A stretch of DNA of 64,000 bases, taken from assembly GCF_039537005.1 (NCBI RefSeq), contig NZ_BAAAZR010000001.1, positions 1,273,326 to 1,337,325 on the forward strand. The letters are read 5' to 3'. This document shows positions 17,614 to 26,605 of this stretch, piece after piece; position 1 is the first letter of the stretch; every line of letters starts with the position of its first letter. Under the pieces are notes generated by a model. It made no database searches. It worked only from the letters and a program-made list of their open reading frames with translations, and was not told the DNA's origin. The stretch comes from Sphaerisporangium flaviroseum (lineage in GTDB: Bacteria; Actinomycetota; Actinomycetes; Streptosporangiales; Streptosporangiaceae). A program made the position numbers and the translations under genes.

Positions 17614-18520
17614 GCACGCACTGGAAGGACGTTCGCGCGAAGACCTTCCGCTCCAGCGTGATAGGGGGATGCCTGTCCCGAATGTGGCTCAAGCCGAGTC
17701 GTGGAACGGCCCGGAAGGAGCCCATTGGGCCGACAAGAAGGACAGCATGGTAGGCATGAACAGCGCGTTACACCGCGTGCTGTTCGAGGCCGCCGCTATA
17801 AAGGACGGCGATCGCGTGCTCGATATCGGGTGCGGTGCGGGGGAGACGACGATCGTCGCGGCCCGGTGTGCGACACGTGGGCACGCTGTGGGCATCGACC
17901 TCTCCAGGCCGATGCTGGAACGGGCCCGGGCCGATCAGAGCCGGTTGGGGCTGACCAATCTTCGGTTCGACGAGGGGGATGCTCAGGTTCATTCCTTCAT
18001 GGACGACCACTTCGACGTCGCGATCAGTCAATTCGGAGTCATGTTCTTCTCCGACCCTGTGGCTGCCTTCGCCAATATCGGGCGTGCTCTGAGCCCCGGT
18101 GGCCGGCTGGTCTTCGTGTGCCCGCAGCGGATGGCTCGCTGTGAGTGGTATACCGTTCCGATCACAGCATTGCTCGGGCATCCCCCTCGACCTTCCTCCG
18201 CGACTGCGCGGGAACCGGGAATGTTCTCACTTGCGAATCGCAGACATATCGGCGACGTGCTCGGCAAGGCGGGGTTCCGAGCCGTCACCACCACCGCCAG
18301 GGATGTTCCCCTCTACTTTGGCAAGGATGCGGCGACCGCTGCTGACTTCTTCCTTGGCAGCGGTCCTGTCCGAGCGATTCTTGAGGACCATGAGGACCTC
18401 TCTCCTGCCATGGCCAGAACGATTCTGGAAGACGCTCTGTTGCCTTATACGGGTCCTGAGGGTGTGCAGCTGGGTGGTGCGCTGTGGCTGGTCACGGCCC
18501 AGCGCCCATGCCATGAGTAA
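17603..18520 (+). CDS. Class I SAM-dependent methyltransferase
   Basis: 305 residues. Motif I VLDIGCGAGETTIVAA, acidic loop GIDLSRPMLERA, motif II FDEGDAQ, FDVAISQFGVMFFSD and post-motif ALSPGGRLVFVCP. Likely methylates a small molecule made or changed by the reductase and ABM proteins upstream (overlap of 11 bases). Substrate unknown. Confidence 0.85.
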   Translation: MNAEHALEGRSREDLPLQRDRGMPVPNVAQAESWNGPEGAHWADKKDSMVGMNSALHRVLFEAAAIKDGDRVLDIGCGAGETTIVAARCATRGHAVGIDLSRPMLERARADQSRLGLTNLRFDEGDAQVHSFMDDHFDVAISQFGVMFFSDPVAAFANIGRALSPGGRLVFVCPQRMARCEWYTVPITALLGHPPRPSSATAREPGMFSLANRRHIGDVLGKAGFRAVTTTARDVPLYFGKDAATAADFFLGSGPVRAILEDHEDLSPAMARTILEDALLPYTGPEGVQLGGALWLVTAQRPCHE

Positions 18521-18613
18521 GAAGATCCGCGACCGCGCCGGCGACGCTGATTGCTGACGTCTGTCGCTCGCGCTTCTGAGTATGTGCGTTGCTACTCCCA
18601 CGGCATGTGCGCC

Positions 18614-19846
18614 TCAGCTGTCAGCTATGCGATCAGTTTCACGGGAAGGGCCTTCGGCCGGCATCTGGGCGGGCGCCGGCTGGGAGGAGAAGATCCGGTT
18701 GGCGACGGTTGCCAGGATCGCACCTGCCACGGCCGCGGCTGCGGCTGCGGCGAAGGCGGCGCTGCCGGTGTCGTGGGGGCCCGTCAGCCGGCCGGCCAAG
18801 GCGGTGCCAAGGCCGTAGCCGGCCCACATGAAGGTGTTGAGCCAAGCGAACACCTCGGTGCGGTAGCGACCGGTGGCATGCTCGGCGAGCAGGGTCGGCA
18901 CGACCGCGTCGCGTGGCCCGGTCACCAGCCCGACAAGAGTGATCAGTACGGCGAGCGTCAAGAAGCCGGGTGCCCAGCCTCCGCCGAGAAGGACGGCCCC
19001 CTCGGCGAGCGAGAGTAGGACGAGCAGGCGCCCGCCGGGGATGGGCCAGGCCCGCGCGCCGTACCCGAGGGTGCCGAGGAGGGCGCCGACCGACAGCAGG
19101 CTCATCAGCACGCCGGCGAAGGAGGCGGAGCCAAGGGTGGTGGCCGAGGCCACTGTGGCGATGCGCAGGCAGCCGAAGGTGAAGGTCCCGAAGGCGGCGA
19201 TGGTCAGCAGCAGGAGGGTGCGCCGGTGGGTCAGCGGTCCGGCCAGGCGGAACTTGCCCGGCGGCGCCGGTGCGGAAGGCCCTATCGCAGGAACGGTCAG
19301 GAGCAGCGCGGTGCCGAGCAGGACGGCGGCGCCGGCGGCGGCGACCACACCCTGGGCCGGGATGACCCAGGACAGAACTGGTACGAGCAAGGGACCGGCG
19401 ATGAATGACAGCTCGTTGACGGCGTTGTCGACCGCGTATGCGGCGGGCAAGGAGGCGGTAGGGACCAGGTGTGGCCAGGCGCCTCTGATGACCGGCCCGA
19501 CGGGCGGGGTGGTGGCGCCGAGCAGTACTGCGGCGCCGATCATCAGGGCAGGCGGCGCGAGAAGGAGGAAGGCATAAGCGAGAGTGTGGGTGACCAGATA
19601 GCCGGTCAGGGCCGGACGCGGGCCGTACCGGTCGGCGATGCGCCCGCCGAATGGCGCGCACAGGGCCAGGGCCAGCGCATGGCCGGTGAGCACGAGCCCG
19701 GCGGTGGCGTAGGAGCCGAGCCGGTCGACGGCGGCCAGCAGCAGGGCGAGGCTGAGCACGGGCGTGCCGAGCTTGACGATAAGCCCGGTGATGAACAGGC
19801 GGGGGACGCCTGGCTGGGCGAGCAGGCGGCGATAGGGCGTGAACAA
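18614..19846 (-). CDS. MFS transporter
   Basis: 410 residues with about 12 hydrophobic segments; the loop GGRIADRYGPRPAL between helices 2 and 3 is the MFS signature. Probably a drug or metabolite exporter. Divergently transcribed from the CGNR regulator gene with 64 bases between, a usual regulator/target arrangement. The tail after about residue 385 is hydrophilic. Confidence 0.85.
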   Translation of the reverse strand: MFTPYRRLLAQPGVPRLFITGLIVKLGTPVLSLALLLAAVDRLGSYATAGLVLTGHALALALCAPFGGRIADRYGPRPALTGYLVTHTLAYAFLLLAPPALMIGAAVLLGATTPPVGPVIRGAWPHLVPTASLPAAYAVDNAVNELSFIAGPLLVPVLSWVIPAQGVVAAAGAAVLLGTALLLTVPAIGPSAPAPPGKFRLAGPLTHRRTLLLLTIAAFGTFTFGCLRIATVASATTLGSASFAGVLMSLLSVGALLGTLGYGARAWPIPGGRLLVLLSLAEGAVLLGGGWAPGFLTLAVLITLVGLVTGPRDAVVPTLLAEHATGRYRTEVFAWLNTFMWAGYGLGTALAGRLTGPHDTGSAAFAAAAAAAVAGAILATVANRIFSSQPAPAQMPAEGPSRETDRIADS

Positions 19847-19910
19847 GGCATCTCCGTTACCATCTAAGTGAGTTATGCCTATGACATATGGGTGAGGGGT
19901 TACCAGTCAA

Positions 19911-20474
19911 GTGGAAATAGCCTGTAACGTGACCCGCCATGCTCCGCTGATCGCCGAGTTGGTCAATCTGGCCACAGCGCGCTGGCGTGGCGGCGCCTCG
20001 GTACACCCACTGGCGGGCGAGGAGCTGGCGGCGACGTTCGCCGCTCAGCTCGGCGACCGCACGGGTGCGGCGCTGCGCGCGGTGCCGGACGCGGGGCGAC
20101 GTTTAGCTGAGCTGGCGAGCGAGCTACGGCAGGCGCTGCTGGCCGAGCATGCAGCGGACCAGGCTGTCCGCATCAACGCGTTGATCCGCAGGTACGGCGC
20201 ACAGCCCTACCTGGTCGAGGATGTCGGCCAGCCCTTTCACCTGCACTTTCACGGTTCAGGCGGCACTCAGGTGGAGGCCCTGGGCGGCGAGTTCGCTACA
20301 GCGCTGGCCCTCATCGTGGACGGCTACGGCCCAGACCGCTTCGGACAGTGCGCGGCGCAGCAGTGCGAGGCGGTCTTCATCGACGTAACTCGCAACGCTT
20401 CACGCCGCTATTGCAGCGCGCCATGTACGGCTCGGGCCAAGACCGCCGCCTACCGCAGCCGCCACCGAACCTGA
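19911..20474 (+). CDS. CGNR zinc-finger domain transcription factor
   Basis: 187 residues from GTG. The N-terminal ABATE-like part (LIAELVNLAT...) is followed by the C-terminal zinc finger CAAQQCEAVFIDVTRNASRRYC...CTARAKTAAYRSR, where cysteines and the N-x-SRRYCS motif match the CGNR family. Probably controls the divergent MFS gene. The 64-base intergenic segment contains GTGAGTTAT and ATATGGGTGAG, which could be operator parts. Confidence 0.8.
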   Translation: MEIACNVTRHAPLIAELVNLATARWRGGASVHPLAGEELAATFAAQLGDRTGAALRAVPDAGRRLAELASELRQALLAEHAADQAVRINALIRRYGAQPYLVEDVGQPFHLHFHGSGGTQVEALGGEFATALALIVDGYGPDRFGQCAAQQCEAVFIDVTRNASRRYCSAPCTARAKTAAYRSRHRT

Positions 20475-20661
20475 TCAAGTGAACCCGTCCGGCTTTATGG
20501 AGGCTGGGTGAAGGTTAGGAGCCGAACCGCACGCCCCTGGTCGGAGCTAAGTTCACCAATTTGGGTGAGGTTATGACCCATTACCTACGGCAGGACGAAA
20601 TGACCTTTGTACTTTCCAATCATGGGTGAGTATGAGGTGGCTGGGGTCGTCCGACGACTGA

Positions 20662-21081
20662 TCACATATCCTGTCCGTCCACGCCGTTTCCCAGGCTTCA
20701 CTTGACGAGCTGAACAGGCGCTTGGACGTGCCGTTGCCCATGGAACGCTTCCGTCCCAACATCGTGGTCGACGGGTGGGACGAGCCGCACCTGGAGGACC
20801 GCGCCCGAGTCGTCACCGTCGGCACCGGCGAGTTCGGCTATGCCAAACCCGCCATCCGATGCGCCGTCACAATGGTCGACCAGGACACCGGCGGCAAAAC
20901 AGGTCCCGAGCCCCTGCGGACGCTGGCCAAGTACCGGCGTGCGGCGGGAGGCGGCGTCGCCTTCGGCGTCAAGCTCTCCGTCTTACGGCCAGGCGAGCTC
21001 GCAGTCGGGAACAAGGTGATCGTCACTTCCTGGGAGACGCCGAAGACAAGCCTCGAAGCCCTCGGCCCGGCCTCTGTGTGA
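20662..21081 (+). pseudogene. MOSC-domain protein fragment (N-terminus lost)
   Basis: Open frame without a credible start: HILSVHAVSQASLDELNRRL, then PLPMERFRPNIVVDG and KPAIRCAVTMVDQDTG with PLRTLAKYRR. These match the C-terminal MOSC domain of molybdenum-cofactor sulfurase-like proteins, in which the cysteine of the CxxC-like region (here IRCAVT) binds the transferred sulfur. The usual ~120-residue beta-barrel N-terminus is missing and a stop lies just upstream at 20659-20661. A remnant. Confidence 0.65.
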
Positions 21082-21529
21082 GAATTCCGCGTTCAGTGGG
21101 CGCTCGTTCTCTTCCTGGCCACCACGGTGTTCGGCCCTCAGCGTGAGAATGCCGGCCCTGGTGCACGATCTCTTTGAGGAAGAGGTTCGAGTGGACGTTA
21201 AGACGCATATGCGTGCGAGTAATGGCTCACCAAACATCAATGCATTGGCGCCTGCGGCGGACCCGCCTTATCCTTGGTGTCGAACGAGTACAAAACCGCT
21301 TCCGCCTCTCATGTGGGGGAGATTTCGCCCTGCTCAAAGTCGTATGCGGCGCCGTGGGGGAAGCTGCTGATCCGTCGTTGAGTGATACACGTGGAGCAGT
21401 GTCGTGAAGCACGAAGTCTTTACAGGGAGATCCCCGCGTGACCGTGGTGTCACGTTGGAGGTATCGGCCAGAGCGGCGCCCAGTATTTCGATTGCGATAG
21501 GGCGCGGAAATGGTTTCTAATCAAGGGTT
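21082..21529. other. 448-bp spacer without a recognisable gene
   Basis: Short frames here look like chance. GTGACCGTGGTGTCAC near 21438-21453 contains a small inverted repeat (GTGAC/GTCAC). Composition is less GC-rich than neighbours, in keeping with the decaying segment 14.6-23.6 kb. Nothing else is supported. Confidence 0.3.
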
Positions 21530-22066
21530 GTGACAGAATTCGACGCACTCATCCGCCCCGACCGGTATCCGTTGTCCTCTGCATACGACCCCGCCTGGCT
21601 GCTCGAGCTCGACATGGGGCCCCACCCGTTGTGGTTGCTGGAGGACCTCGCTCGCGACCTCGACCTGAAACCCGGCATGCGGGTGCTGGATCTGGACCAC
21701 TACCTGCCCTACCTGGCGCAGTTCCTCCGTCCCGGAGGCCGGATCGGCATGGCCACCCCAGGGATGACACGCGAGATCCGCGAGCTGGGAGCCATCCCCC
21801 CGCACATCAAGGACGTGGTCGGCTGGGAAGCCATCGCCTGGCATACGCCGGAATGGTGGCGCTTCCAGTGGGAGATCACCGAGCTTGTGGAGGTCATCTC
21901 CGCCCGGCTGCAGCCGGATGGCTGGCAGGACTGGCTGCTGTGGGCCAGAGCCGGCGCGCAACGACAGCCGGAGAACAGGGCGTTGTACCAGCCGGTCATC
22001 GACATGCTGGTCGCGGACGCGGGTGAGTACCTCGGCTTCACTCTGATGACCGCCCGTAAGAAGTAG
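21530..22066 (+). pseudogene. Methyltransferase with internal deletion of the SAM-binding core
   Basis: 178 residues, from GTG. The ends match a known actinobacterial methyltransferase type (GPHPLWLLEDLARDLDLKPG, then LPYLAQFLRPGG, TREIRELGAIPPHIKDVVGW, AWHTPEWWRFQWE). Between them, MRVLDL runs straight into DHYLPYLAQ. In intact relatives MRVLDLGCG is followed by about 65-75 residues with the SAM loop and ...DAYHYFGT-DLYLPYL. The deletion is in frame, so a protein may still be made, but the cofactor site is gone. Confidence 0.6.
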
Positions 22067-22248
22067 ATGGCGGTGACTCATGAGCCATGGCCTCTGACCG
22101 ACCGACCACCGGATGCGGCGGACCATACGTCGGTGGACAGGCGTTGACCTGGAGTGCACTCGAGCTTCTAACGTCGAGGACCACCATCGACAACGAGAAC
22201 GCGTGCCATCGAGCACCGCACGCTGAGCCGAGGAAGGGAGCATGTCAC

Positions 22249-23256
22249 ATGAAGACCGTGCAGCTTGGATGTACCGGCGAGCAGATCAGCCAGCTTGCCC
22301 TGGGTTGCATGATCATGGGTACCGTCACGCCCGAGGACGAGGCCGTCACGATGCTGGACCGGTACGTCGAGGCCGGCGGCAATGTCCTGGACACCGCCGA
22401 CTGCTACTGCTGGTGGGAGCGCGGGGGCAGTTACGGCGGCGAGAGCGAGGAACTGATCGGCCGCTGGCTGGCCCGGACCGGCCGGCGCGACGACGTGTTC
22501 CTGGCCACCAAGGGCAGCGCCGTCGTGCGCGACCTTGACGCGGTCTGGGCCGGCGGCCGGCCGGACTGGGATGTTGCCTACAAGACGTTCGTCGGGGCCG
22601 GGGCGAAAACCTTGCGGGAGGCGATCGACGGCAGCCTGCGCCGGCTCGGCACCGACCATGTCGACCTGTACTACGTGCACGTCGACGATCGGGCCACGCC
22701 CTTGGAGGAGACGATGGAGGCGCTCGCCGGCATCGTCCACGCCGGTAAGGCCCGCTACATCGGCTGGTCCAACGTACGTACCTGGCGGCTCGAGCGCATC
22801 CGGCAGTTGTGCGCCCAGCATGGCTGGCCGGCGCCGGTGGCGCTCCAGCAGCAGCACTCCTACCTGCGGCGCCGCGCCGGGCTGCGGCACGCGTCCATTG
22901 TGGACGACGAGCAGCTGGACTACCTGCAGGCGCATGACGACCTGACTCTGGTGGCGTACTCTCCGATCCTCAAGGGCATCTACGACGACCCGGACAAGCG
23001 CGAGGGCCATTGGGCGATGGACCCGTACCAAGGCCCGGACGCCGACGCCCGGCTCGCCGCGGCGGCCGAGGTGGCCGCCAAAGTCGGTGTGGCCCCGAAC
23101 GCGCTGGTCCTCGCCTGGCTGATGCACCAGACCTCACCGACGATCGTGCCGCTGATCGGCCCGCGCACGCTCCAGCAGTACGAGGCGGCCCTGCCGGCAC
23201 TCGACGTCAAGCTCACCGACGAGCAGCTCACCCGCCTCGACACGGCTGGCGCCTGA
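22249..23256 (+). CDS. Aldo/keto reductase
   Basis: 335 residues from ATG at 22249, preceded by AAGGGAG. NADPH-dependent carbonyl reductase fold: GCMIMGTVTPEDEAV, NVLDTADCY (catalytic Asp and Tyr), FLATKG (Lys), DLYYVHVDD (His), GWSNV, and C-terminal LVLAWLMHQ...VPLIGPRT. An insertion WWERGGSYGGESEELIG fits the YajO/Tas-like subgroup. Substrate unknown. Neighbours are decayed genes, so context does not help. Confidence 0.88.
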   Translation: MKTVQLGCTGEQISQLALGCMIMGTVTPEDEAVTMLDRYVEAGGNVLDTADCYCWWERGGSYGGESEELIGRWLARTGRRDDVFLATKGSAVVRDLDAVWAGGRPDWDVAYKTFVGAGAKTLREAIDGSLRRLGTDHVDLYYVHVDDRATPLEETMEALAGIVHAGKARYIGWSNVRTWRLERIRQLCAQHGWPAPVALQQQHSYLRRRAGLRHASIVDDEQLDYLQAHDDLTLVAYSPILKGIYDDPDKREGHWAMDPYQGPDADARLAAAAEVAAKVGVAPNALVLAWLMHQTSPTIVPLIGPRTLQQYEAALPALDVKLTDEQLTRLDTAGA

Positions 23257-23299
23257 CAGGAATCTCGTCCAGACCATCTCCGCGGCCAGTTCGCGATCG

Positions 23300-23572
23300 G
23301 GGAAAGGATCTTGGAGATCGAACCGATGCGCCCGGCCGGAACAGGTCGGGCTCGTCGACGTCGTGGTCAGCGCAGGTGGCGTCGAGCGACGTGCCACGGC
23401 CCGTGGCCAGAACATCTACGCGGTCACCGCACCACTGGCGGTGGAGGCCGTCCGGCGGATCCTGGCCGGGCACGCGCGGACATCGGGCGTGGCCTCGGCC
23501 GGCGCCATGTTCGACGCAGCGGACTTCCTCCGGGCGCTGACTCCGCACCTATCGGTTGAGCTTCCGCACTGA
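23300..23572 (+). pseudogene. C-terminal stump of a saccharopine-dehydrogenase-like reductase
   Basis: The frame reads VGLVDVVVSAGGVERRATARGQ... and continues NIYAVTAPLAVEAVRRIL, RTSGVASAGAMFDAADFLRAL, ending LSVELPH. This is the C-terminal layout of saccharopine-dehydrogenase-like reductases (compare the end of the gene at 16126). No start or nucleotide-binding half is present. Probably a relic left at the right border of the patchy segment. Confidence 0.5.
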
Positions 23573-23661
23573 CCGCGCTCGGACCTTGAGCGCGGCCCGC
23601 CGCGCGATCGCCTCTGAGGCATTGACGGGTCGTGCGGCGGACTCTACGATCCGAGAGATCT

Positions 23662-23688
23662 TATAGGAAACTTTCCTATAAATAGGGT
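23662..23688 (+). promoter_or_regulatory. Chitinase promoter with TATAGGAAA-C-TTTCCTATA operator
   Basis: A perfect 19-bp palindrome with 9-bp arms (23662-23680) lies immediately upstream of TAGGGT (23683-23688), a TANNNT -10 box. A start near 23695 precedes the GTG at 23703 by 8 bases. The palindrome would cover the -35/-10 spacer, so a bound protein should block transcription. The same core recurs at 29710 and, degenerate, at 48577. Confidence 0.7.
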
Positions 23689-23702
23689 CCCTCGAGTAGC
23701 AA

Positions 23703-25016
23703 GTGGAGACGGCCGTGCGACGTCCTTTCCAGCACCTTCTCGCGGCGGCGATCACCGTCGGCCTGGCCGCGGTGGCCGTACCCGTCGAAGCCGTGGCGGC
23801 GACCGCACCGGCGCACGCCCGGACGGCGCATCCGGACGGCGGTGACCGGTTCAAGCGGGTCGCGTACTTCATCCAGTGGGGCGTCTACGGCCGGAACTTC
23901 CAGGTCAAGGACATGGACACCAGCGGCGCCGCGGCCAGGCTCACCCACGTCAACTACGCCTTCGGCAACGTCGGCGCCGACGGCACGTGCGTCTCGGCCG
24001 ACGCCTGGGCCGACTGGCAGCGTCCGCTGGCCGCCGAGCAGAGCGTGGACGGGGTCGCCGACGAGCCCGGCCAGGCGCTCAACGGCAACCTCAACCAGCT
24101 CAAGAAGCTCAAGGCGAAGCACCCGGGCCTCAAGGTGCTGATCTCGCTGGGCGGCTGGACCGGATCGAAGTACTTCTCCGACGCGGTCCTCACTCCCGAA
24201 TCCCGTGGCCGGCTGGCCGCCTCCTGCGTGGGCCTGTGGCTCAAGGGCGACCTGCCCGGCCTGCCCGCGGGCGCCGGCGCGGGCGTCTTCGACGGCATCG
24301 ACCTCGACTGGGAATGGCCGGGCTCGGAAGGCAACACCGGCAACGTCATCCGGCCCGAGGACAAGCGCAACTTCACCCTCTTCACCGCCGAACTGCGCCG
24401 GCAGATGAATGCCTACGACGCCAAGAGCCAGCTCACCGCGTTCCTGCCGGCCGCCGCGGCGAAGATCGACGCCGGGTTCGAGGTCCGCGACGTGTTCAAG
24501 CACCTGGACTTCGCGACCGTCCAGGGGTACGACCTGCACGGATCGTGGGAGAACAGGACCGGGCACAACGGCAACCTGTTCACCGATCGCAGGGATCCGA
24601 ACCCGGTGAAGTACAGCGTCGACACCACCGTCCGCGACTACCTGTCGCGCGGCGCCCCCGCGAAGAAGATCGTGGTCGGCGTCCCGGCGTACGGCCAGGG
24701 CTGGACGGGCGTGCGGTCCACCGGCGACGGACTGTGGGAGCCCGCCACCGGCCCGGCCCCCGGGACCTGGGCGCCCGGCACCGAGGACTACAAGATCCTC
24801 GTGGGCAAGCCGGGGCAGAGGTACCGCGACCTGCGCACCGGCACGCTGTGGCTGTACGACGGCAACGAGTTCTGGTCGTACGACGACCCGGCGACGATGC
24901 TGCAGAAGGCCGCCTACATCAGGCTGAAGGGACTGGGCGGCTCGATGATGTGGTCCATCGACCAGGACGACGCCAAGGCCTCCCTCACCACGGCCCTGTA
25001 CAAGATCCTGCGCTGA
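23703..25016 (+). CDS. Secreted GH18 chitinase
   Basis: 437 residues. Signal peptide to about residue 32-40 (LLAAAITVGLAAVAVPVEAVAATA). GH18 barrel with LISLGGWTGSKYFSD and the catalytic FDGIDLDWEWPG; Glu204 is the proton donor of DxxDxDxE. Also VQGYDLHGSWE and MMWSIDQDD, typical of family 18. Cleaves beta-1,4-N-acetylglucosamine chains outside the cell. No carbohydrate-binding module is attached. GTG at 23715 is an alternative start. Regulation by the palindrome just upstream is likely. Confidence 0.92.
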   Translation: METAVRRPFQHLLAAAITVGLAAVAVPVEAVAATAPAHARTAHPDGGDRFKRVAYFIQWGVYGRNFQVKDMDTSGAAARLTHVNYAFGNVGADGTCVSADAWADWQRPLAAEQSVDGVADEPGQALNGNLNQLKKLKAKHPGLKVLISLGGWTGSKYFSDAVLTPESRGRLAASCVGLWLKGDLPGLPAGAGAGVFDGIDLDWEWPGSEGNTGNVIRPEDKRNFTLFTAELRRQMNAYDAKSQLTAFLPAAAAKIDAGFEVRDVFKHLDFATVQGYDLHGSWENRTGHNGNLFTDRRDPNPVKYSVDTTVRDYLSRGAPAKKIVVGVPAYGQGWTGVRSTGDGLWEPATGPAPGTWAPGTEDYKILVGKPGQRYRDLRTGTLWLYDGNEFWSYDDPATMLQKAAYIRLKGLGGSMMWSIDQDDAKASLTTALYKILR

Positions 25017-25102
25017 CCCAACGGCCCGGCGCGATGTTCGCCCATGTCGGAACGGGTATGGGGGGCAAAGGGTCTGTTTCGCGCCGCCGGGGGTGAGGGC
25101 GC

Positions 25103-25999
25103 ATGAGCGATGGGCGGATCACCGTGGTGGTGATCACCATGGATCGCCGGGCGGAGCTGTTACGCACCCTGGGTCACATGACGGCGGTGCCCGAACGGCC
25201 GCGCATCATCGTGGTGGACAACGGCTCGCGCGACGGGAGCGCGGACGCGGTGGCGCGGGCCTATCCAGGGGTGCGGCTCATCCGCAGCCCGCGCAACCTC
25301 GGGGCGGTGGCACGCAACGTCGCGGTCGAGGAGGTGACGACGCCGTACGTCGCCTTCTGCGACGACGACACCTGGTGGGAGCCCGGCGCCCTGGGCCGGG
25401 CGGCCGATCTCCTGGAGTCCCACCCGAGGCTGGCGTCGGTCACCGGACGCATCCTGGTCGAGCCTGATCTGCGCGAGGACCCGATCACCCCGGAGCTGCG
25501 CTGCTCGCCGATCCCCGCGCCGGACTGGATGCCCGGCCCCGCGCTGCTGAGCATTCTGGCGGGGGCCTCGATGCTGCGGGTCGGCCCGTTCCGGCAGACC
25601 GGGGGGTTCTCGCCACGGCTGTGGCTCGGGGGCGAGGAAGAGCTGCTCAGCCTGGATCTGGTGTCCCGTGGCTGGTGGTTGTGCTGGGCGGAGGGCGTCG
25701 TCGTCCACCACGCCGCGTCGAAGATCCGGGACCGGAGGCAGCGCCGGTGGCTGGGGATCCGCAACACCCTGTGGACGGCGTGGCTGCGCCGCCCGGCCGC
25801 CGACGCGCTGCGCCGGACGGTGGCCGTGCTCCGCTCGGTGCCCAAGGACCGCGCCAGCGTCTCCGCCGTGGCGGCTGCGGTGGCGGGACTGCCGTGGGTG
25901 CTTCGCGAGCGCCGGGTCGTGCCCGTGGCCGTCGGACGGGGGCTGCGCCTGCTGGAGGAACCACAGCGGACCTCGGTCGCCCGGCGCTACGTGGACTGA
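25103..25999 (+). CDS. Family 2 glycosyltransferase
   Basis: 298 residues. GT-A fold: TVVVITMDRRAELLRTL, IIVVDNGSRDGS, SPRNLGAVARNVAVE, the DxD-type YVAFCDDDTWWEPG, and LWLGGEEELLSLDL. Transfers a sugar from a nucleotide donor, probably in cell-envelope or exopolysaccharide synthesis; acceptor unknown. No membrane helices are evident. Stands alone between the chitinase and a HIT gene. Confidence 0.88.
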   Translation: MSDGRITVVVITMDRRAELLRTLGHMTAVPERPRIIVVDNGSRDGSADAVARAYPGVRLIRSPRNLGAVARNVAVEEVTTPYVAFCDDDTWWEPGALGRAADLLESHPRLASVTGRILVEPDLREDPITPELRCSPIPAPDWMPGPALLSILAGASMLRVGPFRQTGGFSPRLWLGGEEELLSLDLVSRGWWLCWAEGVVVHHAASKIRDRRQRRWLGIRNTLWTAWLRRPAADALRRTVAVLRSVPKDRASVSAVAAAVAGLPWVLRERRVVPVAVGRGLRLLEEPQRTSVARRYVD

Positions 26000-26119
26000 C
26001 GCGACGAACCCGGCGGACCTCGGCGGACGCGACGGGGAGACGAGCGTTTCCCCTGGTGGGGTCGCCGCTGTGCCACCCCCTGCGGAGGTGATCCGGTTCG
26101 GGGGAGGAATCATTGATGC

Positions 26120-26602
26120 ATGGACACCTCATACGATCCCTGCGTCTTCTGCGAGGTCATGGAGGGCCGGGCCGACGCGAGCCTGGCCTACCAGGACGAT
26201 GTGGTCATCGTGGTGATGGACGCCAACCCGGTGAATCCCGGGCACGCCCTGGTGATCCCTCGGGCGCACGCCATGGGGCTGGAGGATCTCGACGAGGAGG
26301 TCGGGGCCCACATGTGGCGCGTGGCCCAGCGGGTGGCGCGGGGTCTGCGCCGTTCCGGGCTGCGGTGCGAGGGCGTCAACATGTTCCTCGGGGACGGCGA
26401 GGTGGCGTTCCAGAAGGTCTTCCACGCCCACGTCCACGTGTTCCCGCGCTTCGAGGGGGACAACTTCGTCGTGGACGCCGACTGCGAGCCCAGGGACCGG
26501 CGGCTGCTGAACCAGGAGGCTTGGGTGCTCCGCGAAGCGATGAAGGCGTTCACCCAGGGGCCTTCCCCGGTGATGCTCCCGCACCGCGCTCCGAGGGTCT
26601 GA
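26120..26602 (+). CDS. HIT-family nucleotide hydrolase/transferase
   Basis: 160 residues. CVFCEVMEG and the histidine triad HAHVHVFPR (His102, 104, 106; 104 is the nucleophile). Acts on nucleoside phosphates such as dinucleoside polyphosphates or AMP conjugates. Full length for the family. Converges with the Zn-ADH gene, three bases apart. Confidence 0.9.
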   Translation: MDTSYDPCVFCEVMEGRADASLAYQDDVVIVVMDANPVNPGHALVIPRAHAMGLEDLDEEVGAHMWRVAQRVARGLRRSGLRCEGVNMFLGDGEVAFQKVFHAHVHVFPRFEGDNFVVDADCEPRDRRLLNQEAWVLREAMKAFTQGPSPVMLPHRAPRV

Positions 26603-26605
26603 CCG

